Source: Hysterangium stoloniferum (taxonomy: Eukaryota > Basidiomycota > Agaricomycetes > Hysterangiales > Hysterangiaceae). Taken from it: a stretch of DNA of 64,000 bases. The notes under the pieces were generated by a model that made no database searches, was not told the origin of the DNA, and saw only the letters and a program-made list of their open reading frames with translations. Positions 22,593 through 33,888 of the stretch are shown here, one piece after another; position 1 is the stretch's first letter; each line of letters opens with the position of its first letter. Position numbers and translations under genes: made by a program. The stretch lies in NCBI GenBank assembly GCA_015178975.1, contig WHVD01000017.1:682001-746000 (forward strand), written 5' to 3'.

Positions 22593-24916
22593 GCAAGAAG
22601 CATCAGGCTTGCTCATTGAGTCCTATTAGTCTACATCTTCTACATTGCCATGTTTCACTGTTCCATCCCTTTTGTCTTTCTCCATTGCCCACCAATTTCA
22701 CTGGCGCAGGAACCTTTTACAAAATAGGTGCTGGTCTTGATTTAAGCTCGCTCTGCATGTTTGAGAATAGTTGATGTCTCCTGACAACCTGCCTTCGCAT
22801 CTCGTATCTTGATTCTCACCTCACAAACGGTGTATCTCCACCTTCCTCCATCAATAGTTTGTTAGAATTCAAGACCCATATTATTATAGAGTCATAGATA
22901 AGTATATCAGACTAAGTAACATATTTATACAAGGTGACACAGCCCTACATCCCCGTGTGTCCACAAGTTCCGGAGACCACCCCTTTGTCATTCTAAGAAT
23001 AGACACTGTTGTCCATGATGCTTTCCAACATAGTTTAGTAGACTTGGATTGACAAGTAGATAAGAAGGCACCTTTTGTTAATCAGTGAATATCCTATATG
23101 ACGCCATCCTTCATTTCACTAATGCTTTATTGTAGCACTGCGCATCTCCCTCCAATAGAGGTAACCCAAGGTTCCATCTGCATCCCTAAGGCTAAGGAGC
23201 AGACTATTGGATCCCCGGTTTTCTGTTAGATTGTATACATGAACGATGGAGACTCGCAAGGCGTGACTTGCTTGGTACTGAAGCCAATACACCCAGGACA
23301 GACGTTTGTGAACTTAAATGCCAGAGTAGGCAGCTTTTCTCTTCATTTATGTGAGGTGGATATCCTCATGAGCCCTTCAAGGGTTCATCCGGAGTGTGCC
23401 TAAGGAAGCAAAGCTATTGTGACAGCTCTGGACGCAAAGTCACAACTGGCTCCTCAGATGCCTAAACCAACACAATCCTCCTAGAATGTGAAGACAATGG
23501 CGCCACGCTTCTGACACAGAGCAAAGACGAAACTACCGCTGCAGGACCATCTCTCCCTCAGACGTTGTCGCCAAACATACATAATTCCGATGTAGCCCAC
23601 ACTTGATCTTGCTATGCCAGACACCCTCACACTCTCCTCGGGCCAACATAATCGCGCTTTCCTCCGGGCCGCAGACACCGCTGGTGTCAATCCATGAGCG
23701 TCTATATCTGCCACAGGCGTAGCGGGTAATGGTCTGGGACCGTAATCAAGTATGTCGTGTCATTGTTTCTTCGTTTAACCATCAGCTTATTGTTGATGTT
23801 GTGAATCTTAGTGAGATCCTCCTCCGTTCCCGCGCAGACTATTGCCGGTTTTTAGTACCCTATTTGAATGCTTCGGGCCATGAATTGAACCGCATCTCCA
23901 CCTCTATCCCATACACCGGCTATAACGCACCGGATTCGTCCAACAGCGAGAGCGGAAGCAAAAGTGATAGTGAGGATGACTCTTGACTGTAGTGAAAGCG
24001 TAGGAAAGACCATATTACTGTGCGACAAACAAGCACATCAAACTGGAAGAACCACGTCTGAACGGATATCATCGTCACTCGAGGGACCTCACAGTGTGAC
24101 ATCTATCGTTCGCAACGAGCGCCTGCCATTCTATATCTTTTGCGTACACACTATCGAGTTTCTCACCTACCACCTACTGGCCGATCTCTAGCCCAAGCAG
24201 CGAGTCCCATTCTCCAAAGGACATGCAAGAGCCAGCCAAATACACCCCTTCTTCGTTTGTTTCTTGGAACGCGACCTTGATCTTAACTTTGATGTGAATC
24301 TTAACGAGATGGTCTTCCATTCTCGGCAAGGATGACGTTGACGGTAGTGATGGCGTAAGGAAGGCGACGCGACTGGCATGGATGTATGAAATGTAGAAGA
24401 AATACGTTGAATATCACCATCCAATCAAACCCACACTTGTCGACAGTCGTTCACCCTCCTTCACCACGACGCGATGTTTAATGTACCCAATAAACCCACC
24501 TCACACACGTGGAGCTTCTTCCCTGGATTCCGCCCCACCCCCGTTCGCTCTTCAGCCAGGCGACGTACAAACACAACCAGGACCGAGCCCGCCCCGAGCT
24601 GAGAGAATACCGGATTACCAACTCACGCCATATTCCATACTTGAGAACTTTCTTCACTTCTATGAAATTCAGGAATTAAACTGAAGTCCTTAACTACTTA
24701 CTCGTTACTTATGGTTTTCCTTGTTCTCTTAGAATGATATCGCTGCTTATCCTGCCATCTGGCTGAAGGGGGACGGTGTACTTGCCGAACTTAATGTCCT
24801 TAATTTAGTTCTGAGTATAATAAGTAAAAAAGGAGATCGCAGATTTTCCTGATGTGCTCATCCGCGTCTTTCGAAACCGATCTTGCGATGTGCTATTTGC
24901 ACGCTTCACGCCCACG
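22593..24916. other. Low-copy island without an assignable gene
   Basis: About 2.3 kb with no repeat partner that I can find elsewhere in the window, and with higher GC than its surroundings. It holds short ORFs only. The clearest is 23729-23986 (separate entry). A Pro-rich open stretch at 24481-24684 may be exon-like. No family recognised. Confidence 0.4.
23729..23986 (+). CDS. Hypothetical ORF with acidic serine-rich tail, possibly a terminal exon
   Basis: 85 codons ending SSNSESGSKSDSEDDS before TGA. The body (VIVSSFNHQLIVDVVNLSEI) has no family that I recognise. The frame stays open for about 30 codons upstream of the ATG, so the true gene may begin earlier through splicing. It sits in the low-copy island between Z copies 1 and 2. 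It may be a gene relic or a chance ORF. Acidic Ser-rich tails are common in fungal nuclear proteins, but that is no proof of function. Confidence 0.25.
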   Translation: MVWDRNQVCRVIVSSFNHQLIVDVVNLSEILLRSRADYCRFLVPYLNASGHELNRISTSIPYTGYNAPDSSNSESGSKSDSEDDS

Positions 24917-26276
24917 TCATTGTATATCATAAGCTATGGATTCTCAGAAGTGGTGTGGGATGGCATTGTTTTGTTGGATTCGAATTCGACCCGCCTCCCG
25001 CCTCTCTACAACTGCAAGGATTCTAGAATCTGACTCGGGACTCATTTCTCATGCAAGTTCTGCTTCCATTAATCATCAAGTATTATCCGATGCTTCCCCA
25101 GAAAGATTCTTTTCTGAAACTCGTTGCTCTCGTAGCGCTATGGAGCGCTATTTCCCATGGAAAGACCGCCATGCATGTGGTTTCTCAGGTCCACGCTTCA
25201 AAGTTCGCTTTTAGGACTTTGATGAATGACGCAGTTATTTCTCTGACGTGATTATTACACGCCTGATGGTCTATCTTATGTCTAGCTTTCGTCTGACTTA
25301 CTTTGTACTCATATCCGTGACAGAATGATCCTTGTCTCGTGGTCAATAAGTCCAGCATCGCCACATTTCAGGATACGGAATGGCGTTACAATTTTTCTGT
25401 CGTGATGTCTTTATAATCAAGTTTTAGGAAAATAGATACCAGCCGTGGCAAGAATCGACATGTGCTTCTTACCGATCATGAAGGAGAGGGGCTGCCAAAT
25501 AAAAATCTATTTAAACGGGTGTATGTTTGCACTCAAGGTTTCATTACAATCCTATTGGCGAAACGTAGTGTTATACCCCAATCACAGATATTCCGCGCCG
25601 CATTGTGAAATGATAGCAAATTTCTCGCTGATCACAGTCTGGTGATTGTGATTTGTCGTAGATGTGGAAAGCGCAAAAAAAAACGAACTTGTGGGGGAAG
25701 GGACCAAGACCCACGTTCGGAGGAGGAATTCTTCCGTTTGTAAGCCCCCAATTTCCGTGAGGTATTTTTGCAGGTTCCTGATCCTTCGCTGAAAGAAAGG
25801 GATTAGCCTAATGACGAAGGCGATAATTTACTTGACGTCTGGACCGACGGTGGGCCCATGTGATACTACATGTCAACCTTACACCCAATGCCAGTTTCCC
25901 CACTTTTGATTCACTCTCGACGAATACATTATCATTGTTAAATTCAAATCCACTCATTGTTAATACTTTCCCTAACCGTCTGGGATATATTTCTATCACA
26001 TTTATCTATATCCTCCGAAGGGCTTGTGACTGGCTATGTGCTAATTAGCGTGCTAGAGTGTCTGTTACATTCTATACATATTATGACATAGCTTTAATTA
26101 AAGCGACACTCAAGAAATAACTACGTTGGAGCCATATTAAGCCAAGTGTCACAGTACCTGAAGAGGCGCAGCTTAATGTAGATCTTTCACTTGGCTCGGA
26201 TTAGCACCTATGGTAACAGCTCATATAACAAGTCATATACAATGCAACTAATTCCACCCCTCACTATTACACGGTC

Positions 26277-27014
26277 CTACTGATTGAGCAGCCAGGCCAG
26301 CTTGTAGTTCCGAGAGGTGAAATGAGTACGGTCCACCGGGAGCCAGAAGGTATGATTATTCAGGTAATTTGTAACCTGCTCCCGCATTTGCTCTAGCTCT
26401 ACATCAGTATCGCGTGTGTTCTCCTCCCCGGAAGCTTCGTCGAGAGGTCCATAGTGGCGGCGTACGTGCCTCAGTAGATCGCCCTTCGTTACATACACAC
26501 GAACCGTTGATAAACCCCGACACCCCTTCAAGGGACAAGTATACAGGGCAGCCAGCAGGATATCCCGTCTCTGCGTTGTATTTATAACCAAGTCGCTGTG
26601 GTCTTCATGGGGATACATGAGCGCGACTTGCAAGTCTGCAAAGGCATGCACCCTAATCCAATGCTGAACGAGCGAGTCTTTCCTGGCTATATGCTGCTCA
26701 CACAGCTTGCATTTAATTGGGACCGCCTGTGGATCAGCGGCCGTAATGAACGTCACAAAGTCGGCGACGTTGGTGTTTTCCCCGCATGGCGTAGGAAATA
26801 CTGTGCTCGCTGCGGCGGCCTTGAGGGATGCGCTCACCTTGAAACCACGGGGGAGCAGGGTAGTATGCTCCCTGCTACTCTCAGGCTCGGTGGGGCGGGT
26901 AGGTGGGATAGATGGGCGCCGTGTAAGCGTGGACATATTGAAGGATACCTCCTCCGGCTCCCTCACCATCTCTCTACATGAATCATTTTCCATGGTGCCG
27001 GACTTCGACGCCAT
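26277..27014 (-). CDS. Unit Z two-C2H2-zinc-finger protein, intact
   Basis: A 245-codon ORF (MASKSGTMEN...KLAWLLNQ). Finger 1 has C102, C105, H118, H123 (CX2CX12HX4H). Finger 2 has C160, C165, H183, H187 (CX4CX17HX3H). The N-terminal 90 residues are Ser/Pro/Thr-rich and probably disordered, while 190-220 is charged and may form a coiled coil. Such fingers usually bind DNA or RNA, so a regulator or DNA-binding accessory of the repeat is possible but only inferred. Three other copies in the window are broken, yet all keep the zinc ligands. The start was chosen because all copies share MASKSGTME. No known family recognised. Confidence 0.6.
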   Translation of the reverse strand: MASKSGTMENDSCREMVREPEEVSFNMSTLTRRPSIPPTRPTEPESSREHTTLLPRGFKVSASLKAAAASTVFPTPCGENTNVADFVTFITAADPQAVPIKCKLCEQHIARKDSLVQHWIRVHAFADLQVALMYPHEDHSDLVINTTQRRDILLAALYTCPLKGCRGLSTVRVYVTKGDLLRHVRRHYGPLDEASGEENTRDTDVELEQMREQVTNYLNNHTFWLPVDRTHFTSRNYKLAWLLNQ

Positions 27015-27569
27015 GGATCTGGCGTGTTCTGGAATTTGATTGTGAAGGGAGCTGGGGTAGAGACATGAGTTTGATAATAGACTTGTTAGCCCAATATATA
27101 TTTATTTATGCAAACACAACAATCCTTACCGTTTTAAACTCCCCCCATGTGGGAAAACATTTCCTTCCAAGGGCTCTTTGAAACGCCCCGAAGTACACAA
27201 CGTAGGGACCACAACCTCTGGCCTACCAGTGTGGGAATCGTCCCCATGATACTCATTCGGGATGCTGTATTCTCGTCAATAAACATAATTAATTGTAGGA
27301 AAGGAACTTATGTCATTTCGAAGTTCGCGGACCTGCGCTGACGGTCGACATGTCTGTAATGTACAAATTCTAATATATTTCGTTTTGCAAATGTTTAACA
27401 GAAATTGAGTGTAATGAGCACGGAACAGACCTGATGGTGCCCGCGGGTATGGGTACACAGGCATCGCCGTGGAATAATGCCTGTCAGATCGTTGTGAGCG
27501 ATGGCTAAAAGGATGTCAGGAAAGAAATATTTCAAGTTAACGTGGATGTTTTCCCGAAAGATTGCAATG

Positions 27570-27985
27570 TCACCTATTTCTGTACTCAAACTGATTCACG
27601 TGTCGCGGCGGGAATGGCCCGCTGGGATCGCGTGTGAACGAAGCGGGGAAGGACGAGTCGTTCAAGATGGACGTCCCCGCGCTTCCTGAGACGACAGCAA
27701 GTCGTCGATCTCTTGATTGCATCATCGCAGCATGCGGAAATCCGTGCCTGAATGCCTCCCCAAAAACCGCACGTTCCTCCTCCAATCTGCGAATAAACAA
27801 TGATTGAGTATGCTAAAAATGCTGGACAATATGTGATATGAAGCCTCGTACGTCTGACTGCCTGCGTCCCCCACTCCATCCGGATCCCTTGGGCTTCGAG
27901 CATTTGAAGACCTGGCGGCCACAATCAAGCGTGCCGTTAGTGATCCGATCTTGAGTACAGTGGAAGTGAAATGGAAAATACACAC
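27570..27985 (-). CDS. Unit Z second gene model, two exons (uncertain)
   Basis: Minus-strand exon 27852-27985 (MCIFHFTSTVLK...) joins exon 27570-27786 through a candidate 65-bp intron at 27787-27851 (GTACGAGG...TTCGCAG). Joining keeps the frame: ...GDAGSQT then LEEERAVFGEAFRHG, ending at a stop at 27570. The intron has fungal length and GT-AG ends. Copy 3 conserves the intron but has an 8-bp length change in exon 2 that alters the C-terminus. Upstream exons are likely. No domain recognised, and the model rests on splice sites and frame only. Confidence 0.3.
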
Positions 27986-29372
27986 TCGACATCATTTCGA
28001 GAGTGGGTCTGATGGTCCATTATTCTCCAGAGGTCCATGATACGAATGTGGGTCAAGTGGGTGTAAAAGATAGGTGGCTTTGAACCTTCCCCGAAGACAC
28101 CTGTCAAAGTCTTTGTACTCTTTTTTTGATTATTCATATTCCAATCTCAGCCATTCTTCGTTTAAGCTACGGCTCGGCAATTCACATGCGTATCTTCTAT
28201 TTGTAACCTAATTAGCTTGCCGCATAGACCCCTGAGTTCCGAATGTATAAGGTATTTTGCCGCAGCCTCCTGGATGGTTCTGTACTTCCCGGCTAGCTAG
28301 ACGAACCAGATCGTCACAACTAACATGTGTCGCTTTCACACGCGCCGTGGGCCCCCAAATTGTATCAACATCGTCAACACAACCAGCTACAGAGTGTACT
28401 AAACTAAATATCATATAACTGCATGGAGTATTCTTATTTCGTTGTATTTCAATCAATAAGTTACTATATCCGGCAACATTTACCGCCCGCGCGGGGCAAA
28501 TCCGGGAACAGGCCGGCGCCGACCCCGGCTACGCCCCGCCGCGCGGCACGGGATGGCCGTTCGCATTTCTACACCACTCATCACTCTCTTTCCTATGTAT
28601 GTGGCGAGAGCCAGTTGTTAGAATATAGGGCTGTGCGAGCATGCATAAGGTGCCACACCGGCAATTTGCCACCCCATTGTTCAGCGTAACCTTTTGTTGC
28701 CATACATCTATTGTTCTCAAGGCGTATATAACTAGTATAGATTTTTGTATTTATGCTATCCGTTTGCCTCCTACGAGACACAGAGGGTCAAATGGAAATC
28801 ACATTGGTCCTTGTTTCTGATTGTTGCGAGCTTCGAGATTTTATTCCAACACCAGTCTCATCACACGCTTCCCCTCCCCCCCCCAATTCGCAGCATATAT
28901 CATATATTCCAGATTCACATCACCATAAATATCTTAAGTATTTGCCCCCCCAATTTTAAGGGAGTTCTTTTTCATTGGTAGGTACTTATATAGTATATAG
29001 GGTACCACTTGTTGTAGACAAGATTCGCGACATTACCAAAAAAAAAAATGATGCTACGAGCCGGGACAAACTCTCCTCTCCATATGTATGTAGTAATATC
29101 CAATCTTTACACTTCGGCCATAAACAAGGGTAATGAGTTGTGTTATAGCATTTATGAGGCATATAGACCGCCCACACTCAAATTATTAATATGAATTGCA
29201 GGAAGCATTTCTAGGACACCACAGTACCTTCCCCATTTTTTTATATAGCTCTATGTTTTCATTTTTGCTAGATACTGTAGGGGACAGAAGTCCCAATCTT
29301 TTGATAATTCCCATTAAATGTTGTATAACTGATCATATAAATTTCCTAAAATGGTGAAAATATTCTAGCAGA

Positions 29373-30387
29373 GGTATCCTCGAATATGACCACGCTTACA
29401 CGGCGCTCCTCTATCCCACCTACCCACTTAACCGAGCCTAAAAGTAGCAAGCATACTACCCCGAGATGCCTTGCTTTCAGGGTGAGCGCATCCCTCAAGG
29501 CCGCCGCAGCGAGCACGGTATTTCCTACGCCCTGAGGGAAAAGAACCAACATCACCGACTTTGTGACGTTCATTACGGCCGCTGATCCAAAGACGGTCAC
29601 AAGGAAATGCAAGCTGTGTGAGGAGCATATATCCAAGAAAGACTTGCCCGTGAAGCATTGGATCAAGGTGCATGCCTTTACAGACTTGCAAGTCGCGCTC
29701 ATGCACCCACATGAAGACCACAGCGACTTGGTTATAAATACAACGCAGAGGCGAGATATCCTGCTGGCTGCCTTGTATACTTGTCCCTTGAAGGGCTGTC
29801 GGGGTTTATCACAGGTTGGTGTGTTTGTAACGAAGGGTGATCTACAGAGGCACGTACACCGCCACTATAGACTTCTCACCAAAGCTTCCGGGGAGGAAAA
29901 GGCATGGGATACTGAGGTAGAGTTAGACCAAATGCGGCAGCAGGTTGACACATATCTCAATAACCATGCCTTCTGGCAGAAGGTGGACCGTACCCATTTC
30001 ACCTCCCGGGACTACAAGCTGGCCTGGCTGCTTAATCAGTAGGACCGTGTAATAGTGGTGGGTGAAATTAGTTGCATTGTATATGACTTGTTATAGGAGC
30101 TGTTACTATGGCTGCTAATCCGAGCCAAGTGATAGATCTACAATAAGCTGCGCCTCTTCAGGTGCTGTGACACTTGGCTTAATATGGCTCTAAGGTAGTT
30201 ATTTCTTGAGTGTCACTTTAATTAAAGCTTTGGCATGTCATAACATGTATAGAATGTTACAGAAACTCTGGCACGATAATTAGCACAGCCAGTCACAGGC
30301 CCTTCGGAGGATATAGATATATGTGATAGAAATATAACCCAACGGTTAGGGAGAAGTATTAAATAATGAGAGAGTGATGACAATGAA
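29373..30387 (+). mobile_element. Unit Z, copy 4 (inverted, partial)
   Basis: Reverse-complement match to about 25890-26950 of copy 2. It starts inside the zinc-finger gene (GAGGTATCCTCGAATATG) and ends in the shared AT-rich flank before element E. It is more divergent than copies 1-3. Confidence 0.6.
29385..30042 (+). pseudogene. Unit Z zinc-finger gene, copy 4 (N-terminally truncated, one stop)
   Basis: The first about 20 codons are missing. A TGA near 29541 replaces the Cys of the PCGE motif, after which the frame is open to the normal LAWLLNQ end at 30042. Both fingers keep all eight ligands (CKLCEEHIS...HWIKVH and CPLKGC...HVHRH) although many other residues differ from copy 2. The 39-bp segment deleted in copies 1 and 3 is present here, so this copy is independent of the A/B duplication. 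Confidence 0.65.
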
Positions 30388-30411
30388 ATACAGGAGGGAG
30401 CGTCCCAGGAT

Positions 30412-31258
30412 ATGGCGCTTGAGCACAGGCAGGCTGCTCAGTTTAGATGGTCCGACTGTTTGGAGTCTGACGAAGATCAGCTTGGGCTGCTACCAGAAAT
30501 GTGGACCTTACCTAAGGCTGGGAGAACGATTAGAGGGTTGGAGAGTTCAGTAACCTCTCTCCCTATCTCCCTACATCTAAGCGCCATTGTAGTTGAGGTG
30601 GAGGAAAACACACCTATGACAACCGAAACCACATCGTCTATGTTAGAACCTGCAAACACAGATGGATCTAAAAAGGAGTTGCCGATGCCGTCCAACAAAG
30701 GGAAAGGAAGAATGGAAGGTGAACGTCCCTTAAAGAACCTGCACAAAGGGAGAGAAATGCGGAATAGTGAGCCACTCAAAGAGCAGAAGCTCAAGAAAGT
30801 TACTAGCTGATATGTAAGGGAGTCTTCACAAGTGCCGGAGGGTGGATACTTTGCAGCAGGAGGGCAAGGGAAGTTCAGACCACCATCCGATTCAACTAGC
30901 CCATCTAGTAGTGATGGATCAGATGATTCTGCCAGTAGTATTTCCACTGATTCGGAAATCAGTGGAAGGAGCACAGACTCACCGGAGTCAGGATCTGCAT
31001 CAGAAGATGTTACTGGGAGTCATTCTGAAACAAAGAAGAAGAAGCGTGGAAAGAAAAACTCACCGAGCTCTACTCGAATAAGACATGAAAAGTGCAGACG
31101 GTCAAAGGCTGAGGCTAAATGGACTAAAAAACTGTTAGCTGGAGTTAAAACGAAGCAGGCTGTGATATATAATGGCATAGCTGAACTTGATGTTCTTGAA
31201 GCGTTCATCTATGCATATGATCTCTGGGCAGAGATCAATGGGTTAGATTGCAAGTGGG
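30412..31258 (+). pseudogene. Element E gag, N-terminal part
   Basis: The frame opens at ATG 30412 and runs through one TGA (30808) into the capsid-like region. Features: Thr/Glu-rich start, a Ser/Asp-rich low-complexity segment (about 30890-31020), a Lys/Arg cluster (KKKKRGKKN) and then IYNGIAELDVLEAFIYAYDLW. The frame is cut after GLDCKW by a solo LTR and resumes without loss at 31808. No ATG upstream is favoured because the preceding sequence belongs to unit Z. Confidence 0.65.
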
Positions 31259-31802
31259 TGTTAAGTGCCGTGTCAGGAACTTATTCCGGAACTATCAGAA
31301 AGTCACTGGGAAGTTGGGAACTATCGGATAGGGTCAGGACGTCGGCTTCAGCTTATGTGCTGCACCTCTACGCAAATGCTCAAAGTCCTTAATTTCAGAA
31401 GTGAGACTTACGATGGAAGATACAGATATTCAGAGTTCCAAAGAGTTCCGAATATCGAGCGTACAGAAAGACGGGAGAAGGAATAAGAAACTAAGTCGAT
31501 ATCAGATCTAAGGTAAAGTACAAATTCGCAGAAACTAATATAAGTCTACTTGTTATTGTACTACAAACTAAGACCATAATAAGACGGAAATGGAAGTGTT
31601 CTTAAAACGGAAATACAATAAGACATATTAGGGAGACAATATTCCGAAATGGGAATATAACAAACAAACGAGTGAATACTTGTCAACGGACAAATTACCA
31701 AATGTGGAACAAGGGAAGAATACGGATGATATGGTAACTATGATGTTCCGTAGTAGGAGATCGGAAGTCGGATATTGAAACATCCGGGAACGGGTCGTAA
31801 CA
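31259..31802 (-). repeat. Solo LTR inserted in element E gag
   Basis: 544 bp with TGTTA...TAACA ends, flanked by a perfect 5-bp duplication GTGGG (31254-31258 and 31803-31807). Removing the LTR and one GTGGG restores the gag reading frame. The conserved LTR core lies at 31344-31363. The orientation is set from the core, so it is antisense to gag. Confidence 0.88.
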
Positions 31803-32472
31803 GTGGGCGGTTAAATTGATTATATACTTCCTCGATGGAAAGGCAAGCTCCTTCTATATGAAGCATGTAGCTTTAAGCAAGCGGAAGTGGACATTAAAGG
31901 CTGTGTACGATGGTCTTTTTGACTATTGTTTTCCTGCAGATTACAAGTTGCAGTTGCGTAAGCAATTGACCACATCCCGACAGGGTGGAAGATGCTTTCG
32001 GGATTTTGCTCGAGATGTTGAACAAAATGCGATTCGGTTTCCTGACATCCAGGAGCATCAACTTAAGCAGATTATATGGGATGGCGCGTACAATTACCTT
32101 AGGGAAAAATGGTTAGACAAGGGGTTAAACCCTGACAACACATCATGGAAGAGACTTATCAAGACTGCTACTCGATTTGAAGCAGCACAAGAGTTTCGTA
32201 AGATAGACAAAGGATGAAGGGAAACCTCCTTTGTTAAATCGAACTGAGGATGGCCACGAAAGAATGAACAAGCCAATCAGGTAGTGGGACAAACTGATGA
32301 AAAAGGAAAAAGAACTCATCCATCTACATCTTCTGTGTTCGAAAACACCACTAAAGTACCTCGCTTGAAATTGAGTTGTACAGAAATGAATCAACTTCGA
32401 GCAGAAGGATGATGCTTCAATTGCAAGAAGGAGGGTCATGAATCCCGCAATTGTCCTCAAGGAAAATTCCTT
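31803..32472 (+). pseudogene. Element E gag, C-terminal part with zinc knuckle
   Basis: The frame resumes as AVKLIIYFLDGKASSFY and runs through a retrotransposon Gag-type domain (KQLTTSRQGG, REKWLDKGLNP). TGA stops lie at 32215, 32245 and 32410. The last directly precedes the zinc knuckle CFNCKKEGHESRNC, a perfect CX2CX4HX4C motif for binding element RNA. The frame then continues into the linker region. All stops can be read as CGA to TGA. Confidence 0.75.
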
Positions 32473-33885
32473 TTGGCACCTAAAAAGGGCACGGTGGTGT
32501 CTGCTGGATCTGTCAGAGTTAAACGACTCACAGATTTGGAGAAAAAAAAGGAGTGTGCAGAGATACCACTTCACATGGCCTCCTTTGTGCTGAGAAATAT
32601 GGAAGACCAAGAGGAGTTTAATATTTTGCATGAGCGGATTTACGCAGCTTGGCTGCAAAAATCAATTACTGAATATTTTGGGCCGGATACTGCCATCGCT
32701 GAGGGGCAAAATCCAATGACACGATTTGAAGTGTCCTTGACAATGGCAGATTTTGTGATTAAAGAGAACATCTTACCCAGGCCTCTGCTGCACATTGGAA
32801 AGGTAGAATGTAGGGAACCTGGGTATCGTGTGGATCAAAGTATATTAAGTAACTCCAAATGGTCTGGGAAAAGACTTACCAGTAACTGTGCCGACTGAAT
32901 TGCTGTCGCAACCCTAATACAACATCAGTGTTGTCTGTATTTTTCAAATGTTGAGTCCATTGATGCCGGGATGCGTCACACTGAGCGGTTTCAGGTGATA
33001 TTTGATCATTGTCACTGGACATATGAAATAGTAGATCACCTCTGACCCCACTTGTATATGGCAATCTCAAAACAGGCCCTCCTAAGTGGGGACTGGACGA
33101 TTGCTCAAATGGCTAGTACAGCTATTTTAATGGAGGGCGGGATGGACCAAGGGGAGTCTCTAGAGGATGACGAACCAATGAGAGAAAACAGGCCCACTCC
33201 AGGACAGTACCTCCTGGCCGCTTTGAAAGAGTATTTCATGCCAGAGGAGGCATTGCAGGAAGGGATTTCCCCCGAAGCTCAGTTTCGGGTACATACAGAA
33301 GAGTTTGGCTTGCGGATTTGGGATGAGTCCAATACTGACTTGCCATTGTTTATGCCCTGGTCTGTGTTCAGGGTTGACAAAGCCATAGAGGATAAAATAC
33401 AAGCCATGTATGAAGAACACATACCTGGGTTCACTGAAGATATGCCGGCTTTTTGACGACACTGCCAGGAGGCAATGTGTAAGTTGTTGGAGATTCGTTT
33501 TCGAGTCTATTATAAGACAGGCATCTTGACGGATACAAATGGGGTGGAGTGACAGCGATTTATCATCTGATTCACTGCAGGATTGTATCAGATTCATGAC
33601 CAGGAGTTATCAGTAATGTACTTGGTTACGAAGGACCATCTCCAACATGATAAATGGACTGTGCCACAGATCGTGGCCAGGGGAGAAGTCACAGAGGACT
33701 TGTCAGGGGCAGTTGTGTTTGTCAACGCCACTCATATGCCTAAGAAAAAGGTGTTAGGACATAGGAAGAAGAGTCAGTTGCAAAATGACAGGGTTGAAAT
33801 GGTCCAGCGTACCTCAATGCAACCAAAAGACTTTACTTGTTGTCTGCCGAAACCTGTGGTCATTGAGGCATTTATCAATGAATGA
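32473..33885 (+). pseudogene. Element E linker between Gag and protease with a duplicated module
   Basis: A long region of unknown function in the Gag frame, with TGA at 32896, 33043, 33454, 33550, 33568 and 33883. Two segments resemble each other: EYFGPDTAIAEG followed by RFEVSLTMADFVIKE (about 32665-32770), and EYFMPEEALQEG followed by QFRVHTEEFGLRIWDE (about 33225-33330). The region may be a tandemly duplicated domain. Between gag and protease it is far longer than in element 2. No catalytic motif recognised. Confidence 0.5.
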
Positions 33886-33888
33886 CCG

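Larger units (their letters stand above)
24917..29270. mobile_element. Unit Z, copy 2 (most complete)
   Basis: This is the longest uninterrupted copy, homologous to copy 1 from about ATTGTATATCATAAGCT to TTTTTGCTAGA. It carries the only intact zinc-finger ORF (26277-27014) and a second intron-bearing gene model (27570-27985). On the minus strand, CTTTCTTTCAG before a conserved block (KYLTEIGGLQTEEFLLRTW, about 25715-25795) looks like a splice acceptor, so more exons may exist. A CpG-rich patch at 28480-28560 is preserved here but decayed in copy 3. No terminal repeats or target duplication are evident. Confidence 0.55.

Noticed and set aside
30412..30974. Minus-strand ORF of 165 codons at 30477-30974
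   Set aside because: Antisense shadow of the Ser/Asp-rich part of element E gag.
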